Assembly (NCBI RefSeq): GCF_000503215.1 | Contig: NZ_AYTD01000016.1 | Span: 124,001 to 188,000 of the forward strand | Direction of reading: 5' to 3' | Length of the DNA stretch: 64,000 bases | Source of the DNA: Pseudomonas canadensis | GTDB taxonomy: Bacteria; Pseudomonadota; Gammaproteobacteria; Pseudomonadales; Pseudomonadaceae | In this document: positions 1-8,297 of the stretch, one piece after another | Layout: the number at the start of each line of letters is the position of its first letter | How positions within the stretch are numbered: the first letter of the stretch is position 1 | Position numbers and translations under genes: made by a program | Notes under the pieces: model-generated | Told to the model about the DNA's origin: nothing | The model's input: the letters and a program-made list of their open reading frames with translations, nothing else | The model's database searches: none

Positions 1-564
1 ACGAAACCAATTCACATAAATAACTATCCGAATGAATGGAATGATATCTACAAACAAGCACACTTTTTCGATGTAGACCCGGTTGTAGCCCACTGCAAAC
101 GTTGCGTATTGCCCATCCTCTGGGAAGAAAAGGCATTTGGTGCCGCGCCCAGTTTATGGCAACTGGCCCAATCCCATGGCGTACACCTAGGCTGGACTCA
201 AGCAGTACATGATTTCCAGGGTGTCTTCAGCATGCTGACCTTGGGCCGTAGTAAAGGTGAAGTCAGCCCGGAGGAGTTGTATGAAAAAGCCGGCCAGGTG
301 CTGTGGCTGTGTCATGCCCTGCATGCGGTGGTGGCACAGAAATTTGCCGACGAACCCAGTTTCAAAGAGCCATGCAAGCTGACCCCGTGAGAAACAGAAA
401 TCCTCAGATGGTCAGGTTTAGGCAAGACCGCCGCAGAAATCGCCACAATCCTGTGCCTGTCAGAGCGTACGATAGGGTTTCACATCGCCGGTGCACTCAA
501 GAAACTGGGGGTCAATAACAAGATCGCCGCAGTCCTCAGGGCATCCCAAATGGGCTGTTTTTAA
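1..564 (+). pseudogene. LuxR-family quorum-sensing regulator (PpoR/LasR-like solo), nonsense-disrupted, 5' end outside window
   Basis: The frame is open from base 1 to an in-frame TGA at 388-390 and then continues in the same frame to TAA at 562-564. The first part is an acyl-homoserine-lactone-binding domain: YPNEW, then DPVV, HCKR and LPILWEE carry the Tyr, Trp, Asp and Pro positions that contact ligand in LasR/TraR. The part after the TGA is a GerE/LuxR helix-turn-helix (GKTAAEIA, SERTIGFH, KLGV). The TGA falls in the conserved LTPRE motif where Arg is expected, which suggests a CGA-to-TGA change. As written the protein would lose its whole DNA-binding domain. A position next to rlmG fits the PpoR-type solo of fluorescent pseudomonads as I recall it; that name is an inference. 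No AHL synthase gene is visible. Confidence 0.85.
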
Positions 565-670
565 TCGCCTGGAAACACCGCATGTAATCCCTCTGGAAAA
601 AAAGTAACATTTACAGTCAATTCTGAGTGTTGATGCTGCCCCCCGGCCCGCACCGTAGTTCACTCAGAGG

Positions 671-691
671 GTTCTGCAGCGATTGCAGAAC
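671..691 (+). other. Short perfect hairpin in the rlmG leader
   Basis: An 8-bp inverted repeat (GTTCTGCA / TGCAGAAC, 5-base loop) lies about 30 bases before the rlmG start. No T-run follows on the plus strand, so it is not a convincing terminator. It could be a leader structure. The rest of the 565-721 gap shows nothing recognisable. Confidence 0.3.
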
Positions 692-721
692 TCCCATCGA
701 CGACCCAGAGCCTCCCCCGCC

Positions 722-1846
722 ATGCCCCTGCTCGAAAGCCCCTTCGCCCAACTCGACCTGATCCGTCAGCCAGAGCAACATAACGATCCTCTGCAAGCCT
801 TCGATGCCGCCGACGAATACCTGCTCAACCATCTGGCCGAGCAGCAACCGACTGCTGCGACTCGCGTGCTGGTGCTCAATGACAGCTTCGGCGCGCTGGC
901 GGCCAGCCTTCAGGGGCAGGTTCAGGTCACGTCCAGCGGTGATTCGTTCCTGGCTGCTCAGGGCCTGGAGAAGAACCTGGTACGTAACGGCAAGGCGTTT
1001 GATGCAGTGGCATTCATCCCCGCCAGCCAGGTTCCGGCTGGGCCTTTCGACTGTGTGCTGATCCGCGTACCGAAAACCCTGGCGCTGCTGGAAGAGCAAC
1101 TGATCCGCCTGCAGGGACAACTCGCGCCCGGAGCTCAAGTTATCGCCGGGGCGATGATCAAGCACTTACCTAGGGCCGCTGGCGAATTACTGGAGCGTTA
1201 CATCGGGACGATGCAGGCGTCGCTTGCGGTGAAAAAGGCGCGACTGCTGATTGCCACGGCGCAAGAGCGCCCGGCAGCCAGCTCGCCCTACCCCACCCGC
1301 TACACCCTGGACACGCCGGCGATCGAAGTGCTGAACCACGCCAACGTGTTCTGCCGCGAAAGCCTGGACATCGGCACCCGCGCGTTCCTGCCCCACCTAC
1401 CGAAAAACCTGGGCAACGCCCGTGTCGCGGACCTGGGCTGCGGCAATGGTGTCCTGGCGATTGCCAGCGCACTGCAAAACCCCGAAGCGCATTACACTTT
1501 GGTGGATGAGTCCTATATGGCCGTGCAATCGGCGGCCGAAAACTGGCAAGCCGCTCTCGGGGCGCGCGACGTAGTCATACGCGCCGCCGATGGCCTTGCC
1601 GGCCAGGAACCCGGTTCACTGGACGTCGTTCTGTGCAACCCACCCTTCCATCAACAACAGGTGGTCGGTGACTTCCTCGCCTGGCGCATGTTCCAGCAGG
1701 CGCGTGAAGCGCTGGTGGTGGGCGGTGCCCTTTTTATAGTCGGCAACCGCCATCTGGGTTATCACACCAAACTGGCGCGCTTATTCCGGGGTGTCGAGCA
1801 AGTCGCCACCACGCCAAAGTTCGTGATCCTCAAAGCCCGTAAATAA
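722..1846 (+). CDS. rlmG: 23S rRNA (guanine-1835-N2)-methyltransferase RlmG
   Basis: This protein of 374 aa methylates G1835 of 23S rRNA using S-adenosylmethionine. The sequence follows E. coli RlmG closely: PLQAFDAADEYLL near the N-terminus, RVPKTLALLEEQL in the middle, the SAM-binding DLGCGNGVLA, and the catalytic NPPFHQQ motif of N2-guanine methyltransferases. There is an inactive Rossmann-like N-terminal half and an active C-terminal half. An upstream TTG in frame (683) exists, but the ATG at 722 matches the known N-terminus; its ribosome-binding site is weak. RsmC is the related alternative, but the N-terminal half is RlmG-like. Confidence 0.92.
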   Translation: MPLLESPFAQLDLIRQPEQHNDPLQAFDAADEYLLNHLAEQQPTAATRVLVLNDSFGALAASLQGQVQVTSSGDSFLAAQGLEKNLVRNGKAFDAVAFIPASQVPAGPFDCVLIRVPKTLALLEEQLIRLQGQLAPGAQVIAGAMIKHLPRAAGELLERYIGTMQASLAVKKARLLIATAQERPAASSPYPTRYTLDTPAIEVLNHANVFCRESLDIGTRAFLPHLPKNLGNARVADLGCGNGVLAIASALQNPEAHYTLVDESYMAVQSAAENWQAALGARDVVIRAADGLAGQEPGSLDVVLCNPPFHQQQVVGDFLAWRMFQQAREALVVGGALFIVGNRHLGYHTKLARLFRGVEQVATTPKFVILKARK

Positions 1847-1862
1847 ACCCCGTAAATAAAAA

Positions 1863-1892
1863 AACCCTGCTTCTCTCGCGAAAAGCAGGGTT
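1863..1892 (-). terminator. Rho-independent terminator after the cio operon
   Basis: A 10-bp stem (AACCCTGCTT / AAGCAGGGTT) is followed on the minus strand by a run of seven T (complement of the A-run just before 1863). It lies between the convergent rlmG and cio operon and ends the minus-strand cio transcript. The plus strand has only a short T pair, so it may be weakly bidirectional. Confidence 0.8.
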
Positions 1893-1925
1893 GGAAAGCC
1901 GAGCCGTCAGGCCCGGATCGGGATG

Positions 1926-2093
1926 TCAGTGGGTGGTCAAGCCGGCCGCATTCATGAACATGCGCATCAGGCTGGCCACGACAAACAGGGCCAGCACGCT
2001 GCCGGTCCAGATCATCACCAGCCACCCCAGGCGCCGCCACAACGGCTGTTTCTCGGCCTGTTCGATCTCGTGCAACGAAGGTTTGCCGGACAT
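1926..2093 (-). CDS. DUF2474 small membrane subunit of the bd-type oxidase
   Basis: A 55-aa protein with one predicted membrane span (about residues 24-46) after a charged N-terminus. Its size, its place directly behind cioB and its single helix fit the DUF2474 family found after cyanide-insensitive oxidase genes. That family is thought to stabilise the oxidase, in the way CydX does for CydAB. It starts with ATG at 2093 behind a GGAGGGG-type ribosome-binding site, 12 bases after the cioB stop, so it is probably translated from the same mRNA. It is short enough to be missed by automatic gene calling. Confidence 0.8.
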   Translation of the reverse strand: MSGKPSLHEIEQAEKQPLWRRLGWLVMIWTGSVLALFVVASLMRMFMNAAGLTTH

Positions 2094-2105
2094 GAAACGC
2101 CCCTC

Positions 2106-3113
2106 CTAGTGATAACCGTCTTCGTGGGTGACCTTGCCGCGGAACACGTAGTAGCTCCAGAAGGTGTAGCCCAGGATGAACGGGATGATGAACAAGGTGC
2201 CGACCAACATGAAGCCCTGGCTCTGCGGCGGTGCGGCGGCGTCCCAGATCGACACGGAGGGCGGAATGATATTCGGCCACAGGCTGATGCCCAAGCCACT
2301 GTAGCCCAGGAAAATCAGCACCAGCGTCAGCAGGAATGGCGTGTAGTGCGCATTACGCGCCACCGCGCGGATCAGCCCGTACATGGTCACAAGCACCAGG
2401 ATCGGAACCGGCAGGAACCAGAACAGATTCGGCAGGGTGAACCAGCGCGAGGCGATTTCCGGGTGCGTCAATGGCGTCCAGATGCTCACGATGCCGATCA
2501 CCGCCAACACCACAAAGGCCAGTGGCCGTGCCAGGTCGTGCATCTTTTCCTGCAACGGGCCTTCGGTCTTCATGATCAGCCAAGTGCAGCCGAGCAAGGC
2601 ATAGGCCACGATCAGCGCCACGCCACAGAACATCGTGAACGGCGTGGCCCAGTCCAGTGAACCACCGGCAAACTGGCGATTCACCACGGGAATGCCGTCG
2701 ATAAACGCCCCCAGTGCCACGCCTTGGAAGAACGTCGCCGCCAGCGAACCGCCGATAAACGCCTTGTCCCACAGGTGACGCTTATGGTCCTTGGCCTTGA
2801 AGCGGAACTCGAACGCCACGCCACGGAAGATCAGCCCGATCAGCATCAGGATCAGCGGCAGGTACAGCGCCGACAACACCACCGAATAGGCCAGCGGGAA
2901 TGCGCCAAACAACGCCGCGCCGCCCAATACCAGCCAGGTTTCGTTGCCGTCCCACACCGGGGCCACGGTGTTCATCATCACGTCACGGTCGGTCTTGCCG
3001 GGGATAAACGGAAACAGGATGCCGATACCCAGGTCGAAGCCGTCCATGACCACGTACATCATGATGCCGAAGATAATGATCACGGCCCAGATCAGCGGAA
3101 GATCAATACCCAT
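2106..3113 (-). CDS. cioB: Cyanide-insensitive terminal oxidase subunit II (CydB-like)
   Basis: 335 aa, an inner-membrane protein with eight to nine hydrophobic spans. It is the second core subunit of a bd-type quinol oxidase, which passes electrons from ubiquinol to oxygen. The N-terminal FDLGIGILFPF and the WDGNETWLVLGG segment are hallmarks of CydB/CioB. The start is the ATG at 3113, one base after the cioA stop, giving the usual MGIDLPLIW N-terminus; an in-frame extension upstream overlaps cioA and is not needed. It forms an operon with cioA and the DUF2474 gene. Confidence 0.95.
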   Translation of the reverse strand: MGIDLPLIWAVIIIFGIMMYVVMDGFDLGIGILFPFIPGKTDRDVMMNTVAPVWDGNETWLVLGGAALFGAFPLAYSVVLSALYLPLILMLIGLIFRGVAFEFRFKAKDHKRHLWDKAFIGGSLAATFFQGVALGAFIDGIPVVNRQFAGGSLDWATPFTMFCGVALIVAYALLGCTWLIMKTEGPLQEKMHDLARPLAFVVLAVIGIVSIWTPLTHPEIASRWFTLPNLFWFLPVPILVLVTMYGLIRAVARNAHYTPFLLTLVLIFLGYSGLGISLWPNIIPPSVSIWDAAAPPQSQGFMLVGTLFIIPFILGYTFWSYYVFRGKVTHEDGYH

Positions 3114-3114
3114 C

Positions 3115-4557
3115 TCAATGCCCCTTGTGCTGGATGTGGGTGCGGTCGTCATCGTTGCCATCATCATCGGCGGCGGACAACGGACGGGCCGGTGTGCGTT
3201 TCTGGCCAGGGCCACCGTGGGTTGGCTCGGTGCTTTCGTGGGTCACAGGGCCTTTGCGCACCAGGCGCATCATGTAGCCCAGGCCTGCGCCGAACAGCGC
3301 GAAGTACACCACCACGAACAACACCAGGGTGATCGTCATCTGCGCCAGGCTATGCCCGGATGAAGCATCCGCCGTGCGCATCAAGCCATACACCACCCAC
3401 GGCTGACGGCCGATCTCGGTGGTGAACCAGCCGGCAAGAATCGCGATCAGGCCCGACGGCCCCATCCACAACGCCAGGTAGAGGAACGGTTTGGATGTGT
3501 ACATCTTGTCGCCCCGGCGCAGCCAGAGGCTGAACAGACCGGTGAAAATCATCAGGAAGCCCAGGCCGACCATGACCCGGAACGACCAGAACACGATGGT
3601 CGAGTTAGGGCGGTCTTCCGGTGGGAATTCCTTGAGCGCCGGCACTTGTTTGTCCAACGAGTGGGTGAGGATCAGGCTGCCCAAGTACGGGATCTCGACG
3701 GCGTACTTGGTCCTTTCCTCCTTCATGTCCGGCCAACCGAACAAGATCAATGGCGTCGGTTCGTTGCCGATGTTTTCCCAGTGACCTTCAATCGCGGCGA
3801 TTTTCGCCGGCTGGTGCTTCAAGGTATTCAGCCCGTGGAAGTCACCGATCACCGCCTGGATAGGCGCGACGATCAGGGCCATCCACATGGCCATCGAGAG
3901 CATTTTGCGGATCGCCGGGTTGTCCTTGCCGCGCAGCAAGTGCCAAGCCGCCGAGGAGCCGACGAAGAACGCAGTCGCTACGAACGCCGCCGTGGCCATG
4001 TGCGCCAGGCGATAAGGGAACGAGGGGTTGAAGACCACGGCGAACCAATCGGTCGGGATCACACGGCCATCAATGATTTCAAAGCCCTGTGGCGTCTGCA
4101 TCCAGCTGTTGGACGAGAGGATCCAGAACGTGGAAATCAGCGTACCGACGGCCACCATCACGGTGGAGAAGAAGTGCAGATTGCGCCCCACCTTGTTCCA
4201 GCCAAACAGCATTACGCCCAGGAAACCGGCCTCGAGGAAGAAGGCCGTGAGCACTTCGTATGTAAGAAGCGGCCCGGTGACGGCGCCAGCGAAGTCTGAG
4301 AAACGGCTCCAGTTAGTGCCGAACTGGTAGGCCATGACCAACCCGGAGACCACGCCCATGCCGAAGTTGACGGCAAAGATCTTCGACCAGAAATGGTAGA
4401 GGTCACGGTAGGTGTCGTTGTGCGTCTTGAGCCACAAGCCTTCCAGCACCGCGAGGTAACTGGCCAGGCCGATGGTGATCGCCGGGAACAGGATGTGGAA
4501 AGAGATGGTGAACGCGAATTGAATTCGGGCGAGATCTAGCGCCTCCAAACCGAACAT
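3115..4557 (-). CDS. cioA: Cyanide-insensitive terminal oxidase subunit I (CydA-like)
   Basis: 480 aa. This is the heme-bearing subunit of the bd-type quinol oxidase. Visible family features are the axial-His segment FHILFPAITIG (His21), the EAGFLGVMLFGWNKV block, and the GRQPW motif. The short loop before the last helices fits the cyanide-insensitive (CioA, short Q-loop) branch rather than E. coli CydA. The start at 4557 has a clear AGAGGAAG ribosome-binding site. The charged C-terminal tail (about 35 residues, acidic and His-rich) is cytoplasmic. An ANR-type box lies about 165 bases upstream, consistent with oxygen control. Confidence 0.95.
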   Translation of the reverse strand: MFGLEALDLARIQFAFTISFHILFPAITIGLASYLAVLEGLWLKTHNDTYRDLYHFWSKIFAVNFGMGVVSGLVMAYQFGTNWSRFSDFAGAVTGPLLTYEVLTAFFLEAGFLGVMLFGWNKVGRNLHFFSTVMVAVGTLISTFWILSSNSWMQTPQGFEIIDGRVIPTDWFAVVFNPSFPYRLAHMATAAFVATAFFVGSSAAWHLLRGKDNPAIRKMLSMAMWMALIVAPIQAVIGDFHGLNTLKHQPAKIAAIEGHWENIGNEPTPLILFGWPDMKEERTKYAVEIPYLGSLILTHSLDKQVPALKEFPPEDRPNSTIVFWSFRVMVGLGFLMIFTGLFSLWLRRGDKMYTSKPFLYLALWMGPSGLIAILAGWFTTEIGRQPWVVYGLMRTADASSGHSLAQMTITLVLFVVVYFALFGAGLGYMMRLVRKGPVTHESTEPTHGGPGQKRTPARPLSAADDDGNDDDRTHIQHKGH

Positions 4558-4714
4558 AAGTCTTCCTCTGTCAGGTAATACCGGCTGCTGGCGGGAGCCT
4601 GCACCCACTGCCCCCACGGATATGGAGTCTGGCGAATTTCAATTCGTTTCTTTTTTTAACCCACCGCGTAGGGAATCTGGCCCTAAGGCCGCCAGATCGA
4701 TGCCCAGGCGGACA

Positions 4715-4728
4715 TTGATCTGGATCAA
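4715..4728. promoter_or_regulatory. ANR/FNR box upstream of cioA
   Basis: TTGATCTGGATCAA is a perfect match to the ANR/FNR/Dnr consensus TTGAT-N4-ATCAA. It sits in the 318-base gap between the divergent cioA and MFS genes, about 165 bases from the cioA start and 155 from the MFS start. In P. aeruginosa ANR represses cioAB at low oxygen, so control of cio is the most likely role; the exact promoter is not defined here. I see nothing else recognisable in this gap. Confidence 0.8.
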
Positions 4729-4875
4729 GCATTGCTGAAAGAGTAGTCCCATTTTCGGGATTGAACTGTGTGGTCTTTTGCCGCGTGACAGACTGCCTCA
4801 GATCAGTTCTTGCAACTATCTGTTACAACTTGATGATAATCTCGGCGCTCCCTCCGGCCCTGACCTGAATCCCCG

Positions 4876-6117
4876 ATGCCTAGTGAACCCGCGTTGTTGT
4901 TGCGTAACCACCGCCCTTTCATCGCGTTCTGGCTGGCGCGCATCTTTACCGCCAGCGGTTTTCAGATGCTCACGGTGGCTATCGGTTGGAACCTCTATCA
5001 ACTGACCGGCAATGTGCTGGACCTGGGCTTGGTCGGCCTGGTGGAATTCGTGCCTCGCGTACTGTTCATGTTGCACACCGGGCATGTGGCAGACCGCTAT
5101 GAACGGCGCAAGGTCGCCGCCATCTGCCAGACCGTGCAGGCACTGATTGCCTTGAGCCTGGCCATCGGCGGGCTGACCGGCAATGTGACCCGCGAGATGA
5201 TCTTCATCCTCGCCTTCCTGCTCGGTGCCGCGCGTTCGTTTGAAATGCCCACCACCCAGGCGATGCTGCCCAGCATCGTCCCCAGCATTTTATTCCCGCG
5301 AGCCGTGGCCTCCTCGCAGTCGGCCCAGCAACTGGCAACCATCGTCGCACCCGCCCTCGGCGGTTTGCTGTACGCGTTTGGCAGCGTCTGGGTCTATGGC
5401 CCCACGGTAGTGCTGTACCTCATCGCCTGCATGCTGACCCTCAACCTGCCCGCCCGCCAGACACCACTCAACAAAGGCAAGGCCACCTTGGATTCTCTGC
5501 TGGCTGGTATCCGCTTCATCCGCAGCCGCCCGGATATCCTCGGTGCCATCTCGCTCGACCTGTTCGCCGTGCTGCTGGGTGGCGCCACCGCGTTGCTGCC
5601 GGTGTTTGCCAAAGACATCCTGTTGACCGGCGCCTGGGGCCTGGGCCTGCTGCGTTCGGCGCCGGCGGTGGGCGCGTTATTGATGTCGCTGTGGCTGGCG
5701 CGGTTTTCCGTGGACCGCCATGTGGGCCGCGTGATGTTCACGGCCGTCGGCGTGTTCGGCGTGGCGACCATCGCCTTTGGCCTGTCCACCTCGTTCTGGT
5801 TCTCCCTGGCGGTGCTGGTGGTGCTGGGCGCGGCGGACATGATCAGCATGGTGATCCGCGCCTCGTTCGTGCAGCTGGAGACGCCGGATGAGATGCGCGG
5901 GCGGGTCAGTGCGGTCAACGGCCTGTTTATCGGCGCGTCCAACCAGTTGGGCGAGTTCGAATCCGGGATTACCGCCCACTGGTTCGGCACCGTGCCCGCC
6001 GTGGTCATGGGCGGGATCGGTACGCTGGTGGTGACCGGGGTCTGGATCAAGCTGTTCCCGACCCTGGCCAACCGTGACCGCATGCATGTGCCCGTGGAAG
6101 AACAAGCGAAGGTCTAG
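4876..6117 (+). CDS. MFS transporter, EntS/MFS_3-like exporter
   Basis: 413 aa with about twelve hydrophobic spans. The HVADRYERRKV segment between spans 2 and 3 is the MFS signature loop. Overall it resembles the MFS_3 branch (EntS-type enterobactin exporters and relatives), which exports small molecules by proton antiport. The substrate cannot be told from the sequence. It starts with ATG at 4876. It is divergent from cioA, and its TAG stop overlaps the stop of the facing molybdenum oxidase gene, with no terminator between them. Confidence 0.85.
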   Translation: MPSEPALLLRNHRPFIAFWLARIFTASGFQMLTVAIGWNLYQLTGNVLDLGLVGLVEFVPRVLFMLHTGHVADRYERRKVAAICQTVQALIALSLAIGGLTGNVTREMIFILAFLLGAARSFEMPTTQAMLPSIVPSILFPRAVASSQSAQQLATIVAPALGGLLYAFGSVWVYGPTVVLYLIACMLTLNLPARQTPLNKGKATLDSLLAGIRFIRSRPDILGAISLDLFAVLLGGATALLPVFAKDILLTGAWGLGLLRSAPAVGALLMSLWLARFSVDRHVGRVMFTAVGVFGVATIAFGLSTSFWFSLAVLVVLGAADMISMVIRASFVQLETPDEMRGRVSAVNGLFIGASNQLGEFESGITAHWFGTVPAVVMGGIGTLVVTGVWIKLFPTLANRDRMHVPVEEQAKV

Positions 6118-8297
6118 AGCACCTTGTCGAGGGTGATGGGAAACTCTCGCACCCGCTTGCCGGTGGCGTGATAAATCGCATTGGCCACCGCCGCTGCCAC
6201 CCCGACGATACCGATCTCCCCAACACCCTTGGACCCCAGGGCGTTGACGATCTCGTCGTGTTCTTCGACAAACACCACGTCAATGTCGCCAATATCGGCG
6301 TTAACCGGAATGTGGTACTCCGCCAGGCTGTGGTTCATGTAGCGCCCCAGCTGATGGTCGATCTGGGTTTCTTCATGCAATGCCATGCCGATGCCCCATA
6401 CGACACCGCCGACGATCTGGCTACGGGCCATCTTCGGGTTGACCACACGTCCGGCGGCAATCGCGCTGACCACCCTGCGGACCTTGATGGTGCCCAGGTC
6501 TTCGTCCACTTGCACCTCGACGAAGACGGCTGAGTGAGTGGCGGTGCTGTAGCCCTCGCGTTTTTTGTCGGGCTCACTGTCGACCTGCACTTGCAGCGCG
6601 TCTTCGCCGCTGTCCTTGACCAACTGCGCCAGCGACACACTCACGTCGCCGGTATGCAGTAGACCGTCTTCGAAGCGCACGGCTTCGGCGTCCTTGAACA
6701 CCGGGTAAGTCTGCCGTGCGATGTTCAGCAGCTTGGCATTCAAGGCCTCGCAGGCTTGCTGCACGGCAGTGCCGACGGAGGACACCGTGAATGAACCGCC
6801 CTGCAACGGCGCGGTGGGCAATGATGAGTCGCCCAGCAGAAACGCCACATCTTCCACCGCCACACCGCTGGCCTGCGCCGCGATCTGGGTCATCACCGTG
6901 TACGTACCGGTGCCGATATCGGTGGTGGCGCTGCTGACGGTCAGTTTGCCCTGCGCATCGATGTGCGCCTTGGCGCTGGCCTTCATCTGCATGGCTTCCC
7001 ACACGCCGCCGGCCATGCCCCAACCGATCAACTGGCGGCCGTCGCGCATGCTGCGCGGTTCCGGGTTGCGCTGGCCCCAGCCAAAACGCTCGGCGCCTTC
7101 GCGGTAACACTCGCGCAGGGCTTTGCTCGACCAGGGCTTGTCTTCGTTCTGGTTGCGCTCGGCGTAGTTGATCAGCCGCAGTTGCACCGGGTCCATCCCC
7201 AGTGCGCAGGCCAGCTCGTCCATGGCGCACTCCAGGCCGATCACGCCGAGGGCGGCGCCCGGCGCGCGCATGTCCAAAGGCGTGAACACGTCCAGGGGCA
7301 CCAACTTATAAGTAAGCTGCACGTTGTCGCAGTGGTAGAGCATGCCGCTCCATTCCACGACGTGTTCACTGAAGTCTTCGAAACGCGAAGTCTGGCCAAT
7401 GGCGGTGTGCCCCAACGCCAGCAGGCGCCCATTAGCGGCAGCGCCGAGTTGCAGGCGCTGCAGAGTGCGCGGGCGATAGCCGAACGTGAACATTTGCTGG
7501 CGAGTCAGCGTTACCCGCACCGAACGCTTGAGCGCCAACGAGGCCATCACTGCCAGCGGCAATTGGTACTGCGGACGCAGGCCGGAACCAAACGCGCCGC
7601 CGACAAACGCGGCAAAGATGCGCACCTGGCTTTTCTCCAGGCCGAAAACTTTTTGCACATAGGCCTGACAGTTCTGCGGGCCCTGGGTCTTGTCATGGAT
7701 ATGCAGGGTGCCGTCCGGCTGATACAGCACCGTGCTGGCGTGGGGTTCCATCGGGTTGTGGTGTTCGATGGGCGTGCTGTAGTGCACGTCCAGGCTGACG
7801 GCCGCGTCGATCCATACTGCCTGGAAGTCACCGCGGGGTTTGGGCGGGGTTTGCGGCGAGGCGTGAGCCTGTTGCTGCATGGCCAGCAGGTCGGTTTCGA
7901 AGGCTTCGGTTTCGTACTCGATCTCCACCAGAGAGCCGGCATGCCGCGCCAGCTCAAGGTTGTCGGCGATCACCAGGGCCAGGGGCTGGCCGCTGTACAG
8001 CACGCGGTCGTTGTAGAGCGGACGAAACGGCGAGCCGTCGGCGGCGTCGGCGTCCTGGAAAGCGTCGTCGTAGCTGGCGATTCTTGGCCGGTTGAGGTGA
8101 TCAATTACCGCCACCACCCCCGGCAGCGCCAACGCCCTGGAAGCGTCGATACGCAGCACGCGGCCCTTGGCGACGGTGCTGGACACCACGCTGCCATGCA
8201 GCAGGCCGTCCTCGGGAAACTCACCAGCGTAACGCGCTTTGCCTGTGACCTTGAGCAGACCGTCGACCCGGTCCAAGGGTTTGCCGATGGTGGTCAT
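6114..8297 (-). CDS. Xanthine/aldehyde dehydrogenase family, molybdopterin-binding subunit (PaoC-like)
   Basis: 727 aa, the length of E. coli PaoC. It carries the molybdenum cofactor (molybdopterin-cytosine dinucleotide in this family) and oxidises an aldehyde or heterocycle by hydroxylation. Visible features are the N-terminal a/b hammerhead domain (KARYAGEFP), the cofactor loop FVGGAFGSGLR, and the C-terminal KGVGEIG, whose Glu694 fits the catalytic glutamate of the family. It is the last gene of a three-gene operon, overlapping the FAD subunit by 4 bases. Substrate unknown; aromatic aldehydes are the substrates of PaoABC. Confidence 0.88.
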   Translation of the reverse strand: MTTIGKPLDRVDGLLKVTGKARYAGEFPEDGLLHGSVVSSTVAKGRVLRIDASRALALPGVVAVIDHLNRPRIASYDDAFQDADAADGSPFRPLYNDRVLYSGQPLALVIADNLELARHAGSLVEIEYETEAFETDLLAMQQQAHASPQTPPKPRGDFQAVWIDAAVSLDVHYSTPIEHHNPMEPHASTVLYQPDGTLHIHDKTQGPQNCQAYVQKVFGLEKSQVRIFAAFVGGAFGSGLRPQYQLPLAVMASLALKRSVRVTLTRQQMFTFGYRPRTLQRLQLGAAANGRLLALGHTAIGQTSRFEDFSEHVVEWSGMLYHCDNVQLTYKLVPLDVFTPLDMRAPGAALGVIGLECAMDELACALGMDPVQLRLINYAERNQNEDKPWSSKALRECYREGAERFGWGQRNPEPRSMRDGRQLIGWGMAGGVWEAMQMKASAKAHIDAQGKLTVSSATTDIGTGTYTVMTQIAAQASGVAVEDVAFLLGDSSLPTAPLQGGSFTVSSVGTAVQQACEALNAKLLNIARQTYPVFKDAEAVRFEDGLLHTGDVSVSLAQLVKDSGEDALQVQVDSEPDKKREGYSTATHSAVFVEVQVDEDLGTIKVRRVVSAIAAGRVVNPKMARSQIVGGVVWGIGMALHEETQIDHQLGRYMNHSLAEYHIPVNADIGDIDVVFVEEHDEIVNALGSKGVGEIGIVGVAAAVANAIYHATGKRVREFPITLDKVL

